The notes under the pieces were generated by a model that saw only the letters and a program-made list of their open reading frames with translations, did not search any database and was not told where the DNA came from. A stretch of DNA of 64,000 nucleotides from positions 1 to 64,000 of the forward strand of contig CANRCB010000008.1 in NCBI GenBank assembly GCA_947629015.1, given 5' to 3'. Below are positions 42,403 to 50,440 of the stretch, piece by piece. This stretch comes from an uncultured Gemmiger sp. Its GTDB lineage: Bacteria; Bacillota; Clostridia; Oscillospirales; Ruminococcaceae. Position numbers and translations under genes: made by a program. Position 1 is the stretch's first letter. Each line of letters begins with the position of its first letter.

Positions 42403-44783
42403 GCCTGTTTTGGGCCGAGATGCGCAAGGTGTGGGGCGGCCGGCTGGCCCCGCTGCTGGCGGCGGTGCTGGCGGCGGCCAACCTGCTGCTGTTGTGGCTG
42501 GGCACCCGCCCCGCAGCGGACCGGCCCGCCCCCGCGGCCTACCGCGCCGCCGGCCGGGAACTGACGGGCCTGACCATGGCGGAAAAGGGCGCCTTTTTGC
42601 AGCAAAAGCTGGCCGAGGCCACCGCGCTGTGCAGCCTGCAAGCCTATTACCGGGACGCGGCCTGGGGCAGCACCTGGGCGCAGGCGTGGCGCGCGCAGAA
42701 CGCCGATACCCTCGCGCGGTACGGCGCCCTGTACCGCGAAAGGGCCTACACGCTCTACACCGGCAGCCTGGAGACGGAGCGCCGCTTTTGGGCGGAGCTT
42801 GTGCAGGAGTACGATACCGTCAATGCCTACGGCGATTTTTTGCGCGGCGTGCAGCAAAACGCCGCGCAGCTGGCCACTGTTTCCGTCTTCCGCCGCAGCG
42901 GGGACGATTACGCCCGCAAAAACATCGAGGACATCGCCGCCGTGTACGCGGGGCTGGGCGCGGTGGCCATTGACTACTGGCCGCAGAAGGGGTTGATGAC
43001 CGCGCTCGAATCCCCCTTTACCGACCTGCTGGCCCTGGCCGCCATGCTGCTGCTGGCGCTGGGCCTTGTCCGGCAGGAGCGGGATGCCGGGGTGCTGGGG
43101 CTGGTGCGCAGCACCCCGGGCGGGCGGCTGAAAACGGCGCTGGCCAAGCTGGCGGCGTTTGCGGCCAGCCTGCTGGCGGTGCTGGCGCTGCTCTACGGCG
43201 TAAACCTTTTGTGGTGCGGCGCCATGTACGGCATGGGGCCGCTCTCCCGCAGTGTGCAAAGCGTGCCGGCGCTCATGCGCAGCACCCTGCAGGTCACGGT
43301 GGGGCGGTATCTGGCGCGGTTCCTGCTGGCCAAGTGGGCGGGCGCCGCCGTGACGGGGCTGTGGGTGATGCTGGCGGCGCTGGCGGCCCGCCGCGCCTGG
43401 GGCGGCTTCCTGGCGGCGCTGGCGCTGCCGCTGGCCATGTACGGCGTGCGCGCGGCCATCCCCGCCACGGCGCGGCTGAACGTGCTCCGGTATGCGAACC
43501 TCGCAAGCCTTCTGCACACCGACGAGCTGCTGGGCACCTACCGCAACCTGTATTGGTTCGGGTCACCGGTGCCGCTGCCGGCGGTGGCGTGGTGCGCCGC
43601 CGCCGTGTACGGCGCGGTGCTGGGCGGGGGGTTCTGCCTGCTGTTCGCGCGCGGGAGGCTGGCGGCGGCGCCGCCGCGCGCCCCCGCCGGGCGCGCGCGC
43701 CGCACCCGGCCCGCCACCGTATGGGGCGCCGAGGCGCGCAAGCTGCTGCTCACCGGCGGGGCGGGGCTGTGCCTGGCGGTGTTTTTGGGGCTGGGGGCGT
43801 GGCAGGGCGCGCACACCCGAACGTGGCGCGGCCCGGCCGAAACGTTTTACGCCGAATGCCTTGCCCGGGTCACCGGCCCGTGGAGCGCCCAAAGCCGGGA
43901 CCGCCTTGCCGCGATGGGGCAAAAATTCCTGCCGCTGGCCCGGACGCGGCAGCGCGTCGCGGCCGGCCTGCAGCCGCAGGAGGCGCTGTACGCCTACGGC
44001 ACGCTGGAACTGGAATACGATGCCTACCAAAAGGTGCGGGACCACATCGCCGCCTATCTGCCGCAGCACCCCGCCGCGTGGCTGTTGTATGACGGCGGCT
44101 ACCGCGCGCTGCTGGGGCTGGACACCGGCGGCGACGCGCAGGACGCGTTGCTGGCGGGGCTTTTGTGCGCGGTGTGCTTTGCCTCGCTTTTCGCGCAGGA
44201 GCGCCGCGCCGGCGCCGAGGCGCTGCTGCTTACAACGCCGCTGGGGCGCGGGCGCACGGCGTGCGCCAAGCTGGGCTGCGCGGCGGCGGTGGCGGTGGGC
44301 ATCGCGCTGGGCACCTGCCTGCCGCGCGTCCTGGTGGCCGTGCGGGACTACGGCCTGCCCGCGCCCTTTGCCCCCGCGTGCAGCATGGAGGCTTTCGCTG
44401 CGCTGCCGCCGGCCGTGACGCTGAGCGACGTTTTGCTGCTGTGGGTGCTGTGCCGCGTGGCGGCGTGCCTGTGCATGGGCGCCTTCACGCTGTGGCTGGG
44501 GCGGCGGCTGGGCGGCGCGCTGCCCGCCATCTGCCTGGGCACGGTGCTCTACTGCCTGCCTCCGCTGCTGGCCATGGCCGGTATGCAAGGCGGCATCGAG
44601 TGGCTGGGCGGGTACGGGCTGTTCCACGCCGCCGCCCTGCTCACCGTGCAGGGGTACGGCGCCGCCGGGCAGCCGTATACGCTGGCGTGGGCGGTGTTCG
44701 TGCTGCTGGCGGCGGCGCTGCTCATCACGGCCGCGCTGGCCCAAAGCCTGTACGCCGCCTATGCGTGGGCCGGCCGCGGGTAG
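42399..44783 (+). CDS. Large ABC-2-type permease, two-half membrane protein
   Basis: The 794-residue protein looks like two similar halves, each starting with an MRKVWGG- or EARKLLLTGG-type segment, then one membrane helix, a ~150-residue outer domain and a cluster of helices. About 12 membrane segments in total. Such forms pair with a single ATPase and export lipids, peptides or drugs, or move lipoproteins. It overlaps the ATPase gene. I cannot name the cargo. Confidence 0.8.
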   Translation: MSLFWAEMRKVWGGRLAPLLAAVLAAANLLLLWLGTRPAADRPAPAAYRAAGRELTGLTMAEKGAFLQQKLAEATALCSLQAYYRDAAWGSTWAQAWRAQNADTLARYGALYRERAYTLYTGSLETERRFWAELVQEYDTVNAYGDFLRGVQQNAAQLATVSVFRRSGDDYARKNIEDIAAVYAGLGAVAIDYWPQKGLMTALESPFTDLLALAAMLLLALGLVRQERDAGVLGLVRSTPGGRLKTALAKLAAFAASLLAVLALLYGVNLLWCGAMYGMGPLSRSVQSVPALMRSTLQVTVGRYLARFLLAKWAGAAVTGLWVMLAALAARRAWGGFLAALALPLAMYGVRAAIPATARLNVLRYANLASLLHTDELLGTYRNLYWFGSPVPLPAVAWCAAAVYGAVLGGGFCLLFARGRLAAAPPRAPAGRARRTRPATVWGAEARKLLLTGGAGLCLAVFLGLGAWQGAHTRTWRGPAETFYAECLARVTGPWSAQSRDRLAAMGQKFLPLARTRQRVAAGLQPQEALYAYGTLELEYDAYQKVRDHIAAYLPQHPAAWLLYDGGYRALLGLDTGGDAQDALLAGLLCAVCFASLFAQERRAGAEALLLTTPLGRGRTACAKLGCAAAVAVGIALGTCLPRVLVAVRDYGLPAPFAPACSMEAFAALPPAVTLSDVLLLWVLCRVAACLCMGAFTLWLGRRLGGALPAICLGTVLYCLPPLLAMAGMQGGIEWLGGYGLFHAAALLTVQGYGAAGQPYTLAWAVFVLLAAALLITAALAQSLYAAYAWAGRG

Positions 44784-44792
44784 GGCGGGCAC

Positions 44793-44821
44793 TGGCATTT
44801 TTGCGCGCGGTGTGGTATGCT
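44793..44821 (+). promoter_or_regulatory. Promoter of the PHP phosphatase gene
   Basis: TGGCAT (44793-44798), 17 bases, TATGCT (44816-44821) with an extended -10 TGG. Confidence 0.6.
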
Positions 44822-44856
44822 GGTGGCAAAACCTTTTGCCGGGGGGCACCGTTTGT

Positions 44857-45624
44857 ATGTACGCCAACTACCACACCCACACCCCGCGCTGCCGCCACGC
44901 CCAGGGCACCGGGCGCGAATACGCCGCGGCCGCGGTGGCCGCGGGGCTCAAAGTCCTGGGCTTTTCCGACCATACGCCGCAGTTTTTCCCGGGGGAGTAC
45001 TACTCCCACTTCCGTATGCGCCCGCAGGAGCTGGACGGCTACTGCGCCGAGGTCACCGCCCTGCGGGAGGAATACGCCGGCCGGCTGGACATCCGCCTTG
45101 GCCTTGAGGCGGAATACTACCCCGCGCTGTTCGGCGCGCTGTGCCGGCGGCTGCGCGGCACGCCGGTCGAGTATCTGATCCTGGGCCAGCACGCGCTGGG
45201 CAACGAATACGACGCCCCCTACACCGGCACCCCCACCGCCGACGCGGCGCTGCTGCGCCGGTATGTGGACCAGTGCATCGAGGCGCTGGGCACGGGGATG
45301 TTCAGCTACATCGCCCACCCCGACATCTTCAACTTCCAGGGCGAAGAGGCCGTGTATGCGCGCGAGATGGAGCGCCTGTGCCGGGCCGCCAGGGACGCCG
45401 GCGTGCCGCTGGAGATCAACCTCCTCGGCATGGAGGAGGGCCGCTGCTACCCCGGCGAGCGGTTTTTCCGCCTGGCCGGGCAGGTGGGCAACGCCGCCGT
45501 GCTGGGCTGCGATGCCCACGCCCCCGCCATGCTCGCCCGCCCCGACCTGGAAGCGCGCGGCCGCGCGCTGGCCGCGCGCTGCGGCCTTGCCCTGCTCGAC
45601 ACCGTGCCCCTGCGCCCGCTGTAA
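44857..45624 (+). CDS. PHP-domain phosphatase, histidinol-phosphatase type
   Basis: The 255-residue protein has the metal-binding sites of the PHP family in order: NYHTHTP, FSDHTPQ, the GLEAEY Glu, GQHAL, AHPD and CDAHAP. HisK-type histidinol phosphatases share these. No other histidine gene is nearby, so another phosphomonoester is possible. The ATG at 44857 begins just before YHTH and follows a GGGGGG ribosome site. Confidence 0.8.
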   Translation: MYANYHTHTPRCRHAQGTGREYAAAAVAAGLKVLGFSDHTPQFFPGEYYSHFRMRPQELDGYCAEVTALREEYAGRLDIRLGLEAEYYPALFGALCRRLRGTPVEYLILGQHALGNEYDAPYTGTPTADAALLRRYVDQCIEALGTGMFSYIAHPDIFNFQGEEAVYAREMERLCRAARDAGVPLEINLLGMEEGRCYPGERFFRLAGQVGNAAVLGCDAHAPAMLARPDLEARGRALAARCGLALLDTVPLRPL

Positions 45625-45690
45625 CGGCAAACCGGCGGTGCGCCGCCGGGCCCCGCCCCCACCCCGCAACTGCCGGAAAACGCATATCGC

Positions 45691-45738
45691 AAAGGGATCG
45701 GCCCTGACCGGCCTATGCCGGTCAGGGCCGATCCCTTT
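45691..45738. terminator. Bidirectional terminator
   Basis: A perfect 22-bp stem (45691-45712 with 45717-45738) begins with AAA and ends with TTT and separates two convergent genes. It is the cleanest bidirectional terminator in the window. Confidence 0.88.
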
Positions 45739-45743
45739 ATGCG

Positions 45744-46433
45744 TTACGGGTCGATGACGGTGGAGGTGCGCCCGATGCCCACGACCGCGGCCGTCAGCTT
45801 TTTCCAGCTGTTGCAGCCGCACACGCCGTCCGCCGTCAGGCTGAAGCTGCGCTGCGCCGCGCGCAGCGCGCTGGCCGTGCGGGTGCCGAACACGCCGTCC
45901 AGCGTGCCGGTGGAGTAGCCCAGCGCGTTGAGCGCGTCCTGCAGGACCAGTACGTAGGTGCTGCGGCTGCCGCTGCGCAGCGTCGGGTAGCCGCTGGTCG
46001 TGCCGGGGCAGGCGGGCGTGCCGTAGCGGCGGTCAAAGTGCACCCAGGTGGGGGTGTCGGCCAAAGGCTCCACATAACCCCACGCGCCGGTGGCCACGGC
46101 GGCGCTGCGGATGGCGCGCCGGGTGGCGTTGGAGGTGCCCTGCCCCACGTCAAAGCTGACGCCGGCATAGTGCTGGCTGGCGGTGCCGTGGCCGCCCTCC
46201 CAGATGCGCTTGAAGGCGTACCCCACCGGGATGCCCGCGCCGTAGCGGCGGCGGGTCAGGTTCCACGCCTCCATGGCGCGCACGGTGGTCCACAGCACGC
46301 TTGCCCCGCTGGAGCCGCGGAACTCCCGCAGGCGCAGCGTGTTGCCGTAGGAATAGGGCATGGGGTCGTTCTCGTTGAGGGTGTAGGTGTAAAAGCGGTC
46401 GACATACGCGTCATAGACGAACAGTTTTGCCAT
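45744..46433 (-). CDS. Peptidoglycan-binding protein with M15-like peptidase domain
   Basis: The 229-residue protein has an N-terminal domain with the M15/VanY zinc-peptidase pattern (SQHYAGVSFD and WVHFD). A C-terminal peptidoglycan-binding repeat follows (VLVLQDALNALGY to FSLTADGVCG). The start at 46433 has AAGGAGGGG; the open frame continuing upstream is antisense-like and belongs to the neighbouring gene's other frame. No signal peptide is visible, which suggests spore or prophage-like delivery, or release by lysis. It lies 14 bases after the SleC-like gene. Confidence 0.82.
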   Translation of the reverse strand: MAKLFVYDAYVDRFYTYTLNENDPMPYSYGNTLRLREFRGSSGASVLWTTVRAMEAWNLTRRRYGAGIPVGYAFKRIWEGGHGTASQHYAGVSFDVGQGTSNATRRAIRSAAVATGAWGYVEPLADTPTWVHFDRRYGTPACPGTTSGYPTLRSGSRSTYVLVLQDALNALGYSTGTLDGVFGTRTASALRAAQRSFSLTADGVCGCNSWKKLTAAVVGIGRTSTVIDP

Positions 46434-46447
46434 CGAAGATCCCCTCC

Positions 46448-49117
46448 TTACTGATTTGGCAGCGGGCAGGCGATGGCCGCCGCGTCCGCCTGCAAAAGCG
46501 CCCAGGTGGCGTCGTCCACAAAACCCGGCGGGCTGCCGGCCTCGGGGTCGGTCAGGCCGCGATCCAGCTGGTAGACCTCCAGCGCCAGGCGGGTATCCTC
46601 GCCCAGAATGCCGTCTTGCGGCACAAAGGGGCTGGCACAGTCCACCCCCGCCACGGCGTTGAGCCATTGCTGCACCTGCAGCACGGGGGCCCCGGCGCTG
46701 CCGGGGGCCAGCACGCTGCCCGGCCACACCCCGCGCGGCCGCGGCCCGGCGGCCGCCGGGTCCGCGGCGAACAGCTCCGCCGCCGCGGCGACGAACACCG
46801 CCCAGTCCTCCGGGGTGACGGTGCCGGTTTCGGCAAGGCCCAGCAGCCGCTGCGCGCCGGCCACGGCCGCCGCAAGCCCCGGGGTAAAGGTATCGGTGGG
46901 GGCGTCCAGGCCGAAAAGGTTCACCTCCGGCAGCCACGCGCCCAAAAAGAGCATCGCCTCGGACAGAGCGCGCACGTCGGCGCCGGTATCCCCCTGGGTG
47001 AGGGTGCGCGTCAGCGCGGGGGCCGCCGCGCGCCGCACCGCGGGCCCGTTGGCCGCCAGGCTTTGCGCCGCTGCGTACAGGCTTTGCCAGGTGGCGGGGC
47101 CGACCACGCCGTCGGGCGCAAGGCCGGCCCGCCGCTGCCAGGCCACCACGGCGGCACGGGTGGCGGGGCCGAAGCTGCCGTCCACCTCCACGGCGGGGAT
47201 ATCGCTGTAATAGGCCGAGAGCAGGGCCAGACAGTATTGCACGGCGCGCACGGCGGTGCCGGTGGAGCCCTCGCGCACCGTGCCGGGGAACTGCCCCGGC
47301 AAAACGCCCGGCTCGACCAGATCCTCGATGATGGCCACCGCCGCCTCGCGCAGCTTGTTCCACGTCACGCGGCCGACGGCGCCGTCGGCGTCAAGGCCGA
47401 ACAGCGTCTGGAAGCTGCGCACCGCCGCGGCGGTGGCGGCGCCGAAGCTGCCGTCCACCGTCACGGTGGGCAGCGTGGGGTAGTTGTCCGCCGCCAGGCG
47501 CAGCCACAGCTGCACAAGGCGCACGCTGTTGCCGGTGCTGCCGCGGCGCAGCACGGTGCCGGGCCACGCGCTGCCGCCAAGGTCGCTCTGCACATCCAGC
47601 CAGGCGGCGTACAGCGCCGTCCAGGTCGCGCGGCCGACCACGCCGTCCTCCGCAAGGCCGGCAAAGGCCTGGAAGGCGCGCACGGCGCGCTCCGTCGCGG
47701 CGCCGAACACCCCGTCCACCGCCACGTTCAGCAGGGCGTCGTCAAAGCGGGCCAGCTCCGAAAGCCAGAACTGCACCAGCTCCACATCCTGCCCGGTGGC
47801 GCCGCGGCGCAGCGTGCGGCCGGGCCAGGCGCCCGGCGTCTCGGCGCCGAAATAATCCTCCCCCTCGCTGGTGAGCTCGGCCAGGTCCTTGACCGAGACG
47901 TAGATATAGCTGATCTTGTACCACGTCGCGCGGCCGACCACGCCGTCGGCGGTTAGCGAAAAATACCGCTGGAAATTGCGCACGGCGGCCTCGGTATCGG
48001 CGTCGAAGGTGCCGGTCACGGCCGGCTTGCCGAAGCTGGGATAATCCTTGGCGATGCGGGAAAGCTGGCGCTGGATCGTCGATACCGCCACCCCGGTATC
48101 GCCGCGGCGCAGCGCCGTGCCGCCGTAGCTCTGCGGGATGGCGGTGATGTTTGCCGTCGTCACCAGCTCCACCCGGCTGCCGTAGTAGTAGCGCAGGATC
48201 TCCAGCGCCGAAAGCCCGGCGTTGGCGCGCTCCACGGTGCCCCACTGCTTCATGCCGGGGCAGGTGACGAGGCGGCCGTCGCAGTATTCGGTAAAATAGG
48301 GCTCGTTGTCGCCGGCGCGGCGCACATAGGTGTTGAACAGCTCGGCGGTGATGCGCTCCATCACGGCGTAGACGGTGTGCCCGCGGGTGTAGGCCTGGTC
48401 ATAGCTGGGGCTGCCGGTGATGTTGAAGGCGTACCCCCGGCTGGGGTACCACTCGGTAAAAATGCGGTTGAGGGCCAGGCTGATCTGCGCCAGGATGTTG
48501 GCGCGGATGGCCTGTTCCGGCCAGGTGGGGTAGATCTCGCAGCTGGCGACGGTGGCGATGTAGGTCTGGAAATCCACCGTCACGTCGGCGGCGCTGGCGT
48601 TCGGCGCGCCAAGGTGCACCGTGATGCGCCGGGGCACCACCACCTGCGGCAGCACCAGCGGCACCGGGCAGCCGCTGCGCGGGGCGGGGCCGCTGCCGCC
48701 CTGCTCATTGTTGCCGGCGAACAGCGGGTGCGGCGGGATGACGATGGGCGCCTGCGCAATGCGCCCCAGCGCCGAGGCATCGCGGGTGCCGGCGGCCTCG
48801 CCGGGCAAAAATTCCAGCCGGGCAATGCTCTCCTGCCCGTCAAACACCTGCACGCCCTCGGCGCGCACGGCGCGCCAGCCGGGCTTTTCGGCCGTGACGG
48901 TGTAGACGCTGTAGGGGCGCACGTCGGTGTTGGTTTCGTCAAGGCTGTAGCGTTTGTCCGGCGCTGGCAGAGGGAACGCCGGCGCGCGGCCGTCCGCGCC
49001 GGTCACGGCGGCAGAGAGGACGGCGCCGTTCTCGTCCAGCACCGTCACCGATACCCCCTCCAGCGGCGCGGCCTGCTGCGCGATGGCGGCAAATACGGTC
49101 AAAGTTCCTGTGGGCAT
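46448..49117 (-). CDS. Multi-repeat peptidoglycan-binding protein, SleC/SpoIID-like
   Basis: The 889-residue protein starts with a carboxypeptidase-regulatory-like region (about 1-90). A domain with the block seen in spore cortex-lytic SleC/SpoIID-related proteins follows (about 160-330: YIATVASCEIYPTWPEQAIR, EWYPSRGYAFNIT, YCDG, CPGMKQWGTV). Six peptidoglycan-binding repeats fill the C-terminal two thirds (each with an RxGxTGxxV start and a DGxxGxxTW end; the last two are degenerate). The start at 49117 has CAGGAGGTG. Absence of a signal peptide fits a mother-cell or spore-associated protein. Confidence 0.82.
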   Translation of the reverse strand: MPTGTLTVFAAIAQQAAPLEGVSVTVLDENGAVLSAAVTGADGRAPAFPLPAPDKRYSLDETNTDVRPYSVYTVTAEKPGWRAVRAEGVQVFDGQESIARLEFLPGEAAGTRDASALGRIAQAPIVIPPHPLFAGNNEQGGSGPAPRSGCPVPLVLPQVVVPRRITVHLGAPNASAADVTVDFQTYIATVASCEIYPTWPEQAIRANILAQISLALNRIFTEWYPSRGYAFNITGSPSYDQAYTRGHTVYAVMERITAELFNTYVRRAGDNEPYFTEYCDGRLVTCPGMKQWGTVERANAGLSALEILRYYYGSRVELVTTANITAIPQSYGGTALRRGDTGVAVSTIQRQLSRIAKDYPSFGKPAVTGTFDADTEAAVRNFQRYFSLTADGVVGRATWYKISYIYVSVKDLAELTSEGEDYFGAETPGAWPGRTLRRGATGQDVELVQFWLSELARFDDALLNVAVDGVFGAATERAVRAFQAFAGLAEDGVVGRATWTALYAAWLDVQSDLGGSAWPGTVLRRGSTGNSVRLVQLWLRLAADNYPTLPTVTVDGSFGAATAAAVRSFQTLFGLDADGAVGRVTWNKLREAAVAIIEDLVEPGVLPGQFPGTVREGSTGTAVRAVQYCLALLSAYYSDIPAVEVDGSFGPATRAAVVAWQRRAGLAPDGVVGPATWQSLYAAAQSLAANGPAVRRAAAPALTRTLTQGDTGADVRALSEAMLFLGAWLPEVNLFGLDAPTDTFTPGLAAAVAGAQRLLGLAETGTVTPEDWAVFVAAAAELFAADPAAAGPRPRGVWPGSVLAPGSAGAPVLQVQQWLNAVAGVDCASPFVPQDGILGEDTRLALEVYQLDRGLTDPEAGSPPGFVDDATWALLQADAAAIACPLPNQ

Positions 49118-49159
49118 GGTAACACCTCCTGCCCACAGGCTATGCCGCGCAAAAGCAAA

Positions 49160-49188
49160 TTGACAAAAATACGTTGAGGGGGTACAAT
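49160..49188 (+). promoter_or_regulatory. Consensus promoter of the aldose-epimerase-like gene
   Basis: TTGACA (49160-49165), 17 bases, TACAAT (49183-49188). Confidence 0.85.
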
Positions 49189-49220
49189 CAAACCAGAAAA
49201 AACACAAGCGGAGGCACGGT

Positions 49221-50102
49221 ATGCGGTATGTACTCCAAAACGGCCAGCTGCGCCTGATGGTGGATACCCATGGCGCCGAGGCGGTCAGCGTGCGCAATAT
49301 GCGCACCGGGGCCGAGATGCTCTGGTGCGGGGACAAGGCGGTCTGGAGCCGGCACGCGCCCATCCTGTTCCCCTATACCGGCAAGCTGCCGGGCGGCAGG
49401 ATGATGGCCAAAGGGGTGGAATATCAGGGCGCCCAGCACGGCTTTGCCCGCGATGTGGAGCACCGCCTTGTGCGGCGCACCGCCGATACGCTGATGTTTG
49501 AGCTCACGGCTGACAGCCAGACCCTGCCGCTGTGGCCCTACGCCTTTGTGCTGCGCAGCACCTTCACGCTGGCGGGCAACACCGTGCACCACAGCCTGAC
49601 GGTGGAAAACCCCGTCGAGCCGGTGCTGCGGTTCGGCATCGGGTACCACCCGGCGTTCGCCATCCCGTTTGACGAGGCGCACACCACCACCGACTATGAG
49701 TTCCGCTTTGAATGCGAGGAAAGCCCCCTGTGCGTGAGCGCGCTGCCCAACGGCCTGCTCAACGGCAAAAGCTACTACCTGGGCAGCAACATCCGCAGCA
49801 TCCCGCTGACCGACGAGCTGTTCCAGAACGACAGCCATTGTATGCTCAACCTGCGCAGCCGCACGCTGGCCATCGTCGAGAAGGATACCGGGCGCGCCGT
49901 TTCCTGCCGCATCGAGGGCTACCCCTATGTATTGATCTGGAGCGCCAAGGCCCAGCCGGTGCGCTTTGTGTGCATCGAGCCGTGGCACAGCCTGACCGCC
50001 GTCGAGGACGCCCCACCGGAATGGGAGCGCCGCCCCGCCGCGGCCGCCCTCAAAAAAGGGGAGAGCTGGTCCACGACGCTCTCCACCACCTTTGCACGGT
50101 AA
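49221..50102 (+). CDS. Aldose 1-epimerase family protein (LacX-like)
   Basis: The 293-residue beta-sandwich protein resembles galactose mutarotase-like LacX proteins (HAPILFPYTGKLPGG, QHGFARD with a catalytic-type His, GIGYHPAF, CIEPWHS). It would interconvert sugar anomers, or a hexose 6-phosphate, in the cytoplasm. GGAGG precedes the ATG. It is a stand-alone gene. Confidence 0.87.
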   Translation: MRYVLQNGQLRLMVDTHGAEAVSVRNMRTGAEMLWCGDKAVWSRHAPILFPYTGKLPGGRMMAKGVEYQGAQHGFARDVEHRLVRRTADTLMFELTADSQTLPLWPYAFVLRSTFTLAGNTVHHSLTVENPVEPVLRFGIGYHPAFAIPFDEAHTTTDYEFRFECEESPLCVSALPNGLLNGKSYYLGSNIRSIPLTDELFQNDSHCMLNLRSRTLAIVEKDTGRAVSCRIEGYPYVLIWSAKAQPVRFVCIEPWHSLTAVEDAPPEWERRPAAAALKKGESWSTTLSTTFAR

Positions 50103-50115
50103 AAAAACAAAAAGC

Positions 50116-50151
50116 ACGCCCCCGCGCCGCGAAAGCGGCGCGGGGGCGTGG
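50116..50151. terminator. Terminator hairpin after the aldose-epimerase-like gene
   Basis: A perfect 16-bp stem with a GAAA tetraloop (50116-50131/50136-50151). The A-rich run on its 5' side would act as a T-run only on the minus strand. Confidence 0.65.
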
Positions 50152-50170
50152 CAGCGTGTCGCGTGCCAAA

Positions 50171-50340
50171 AGAGGGGTTCGGCTTTGCTGGCTGCGCCAG
50201 TCCGCCTGCACCCCTCTCACAGGACACACCCCGTCGCGAAAAATACCGTTCTCATGCCTAAAGGCGACTCGACCGGTATTTTTCGCTCTAGCGGTATCGC
50301 CCTCGTCTGCGCATGTCAGCCGAGGGCGATAGATTTTTCA
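50171..50340 (+). other. Three consecutive inverted repeats, possible structured RNA
   Basis: AGAGGGGT (50171-50178) pairs with ACCCCTCT (50210-50217) around an inner CTGGC-TGC-GCCAG. GCGAAAAATACCG (50236-50248) pairs perfectly with 50274-50286. TATCGCCCTCG (50295-50305) pairs with 50321-50331, followed by GATTTTTC. No gene is present. It could be a small RNA ending in a terminator or a mobile repeat. I recognise no known RNA family. Confidence 0.45.
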
Positions 50341-50351
50341 GCCGCGCCCTC

Positions 50352-50434
50352 CCGCTGCAACAACGTTTTCCGGCGGGCTCAAGAGCCCGCCCTACGCGCT
50401 TCCATAAGGCGGCTATCCTTTTTCGGCAGTTTGC
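50352..50434 (-). repeat. R1 dispersed repeat
   Basis: CCGCTGCAACAACG, the palindrome GGCGGGCTCAAGAGCCCGCC (50372-50391), and GCGCTTCCATAAGGCGGC to TTTCGGCAGTTT. It touches the end of the minus-strand gene at 50441. Confidence 0.85.
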
Positions 50435-50440
50435 GGGGGC

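Noticed and set aside
41650-44783. Bacteriocin export or immunity system
   Set aside because: The ABC pair lacks any adjacent precursor peptide, modification enzyme or two-component regulator, so that label is not supported.
45744-47363. A 539-residue version of the M15-like gene
   Set aside because: The upstream part is a shifted frame of the SleC-like gene. AAGGAGG and the MAKLFVYD start at 46433 mark the true beginning.
46448-48100. Repeats in the SleC-like gene as DNA-level tandem duplication
   Set aside because: Similarity is at protein level (peptidoglycan-binding repeats); the nucleotide sequences have diverged.
50171-50340. tRNA or hammerhead-type ribozyme in the three-hairpin region
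   Set aside because: No cloverleaf, no TTCGA-type T-loop with acceptor stem, and no CTGANGA core with GAAA in the required places.
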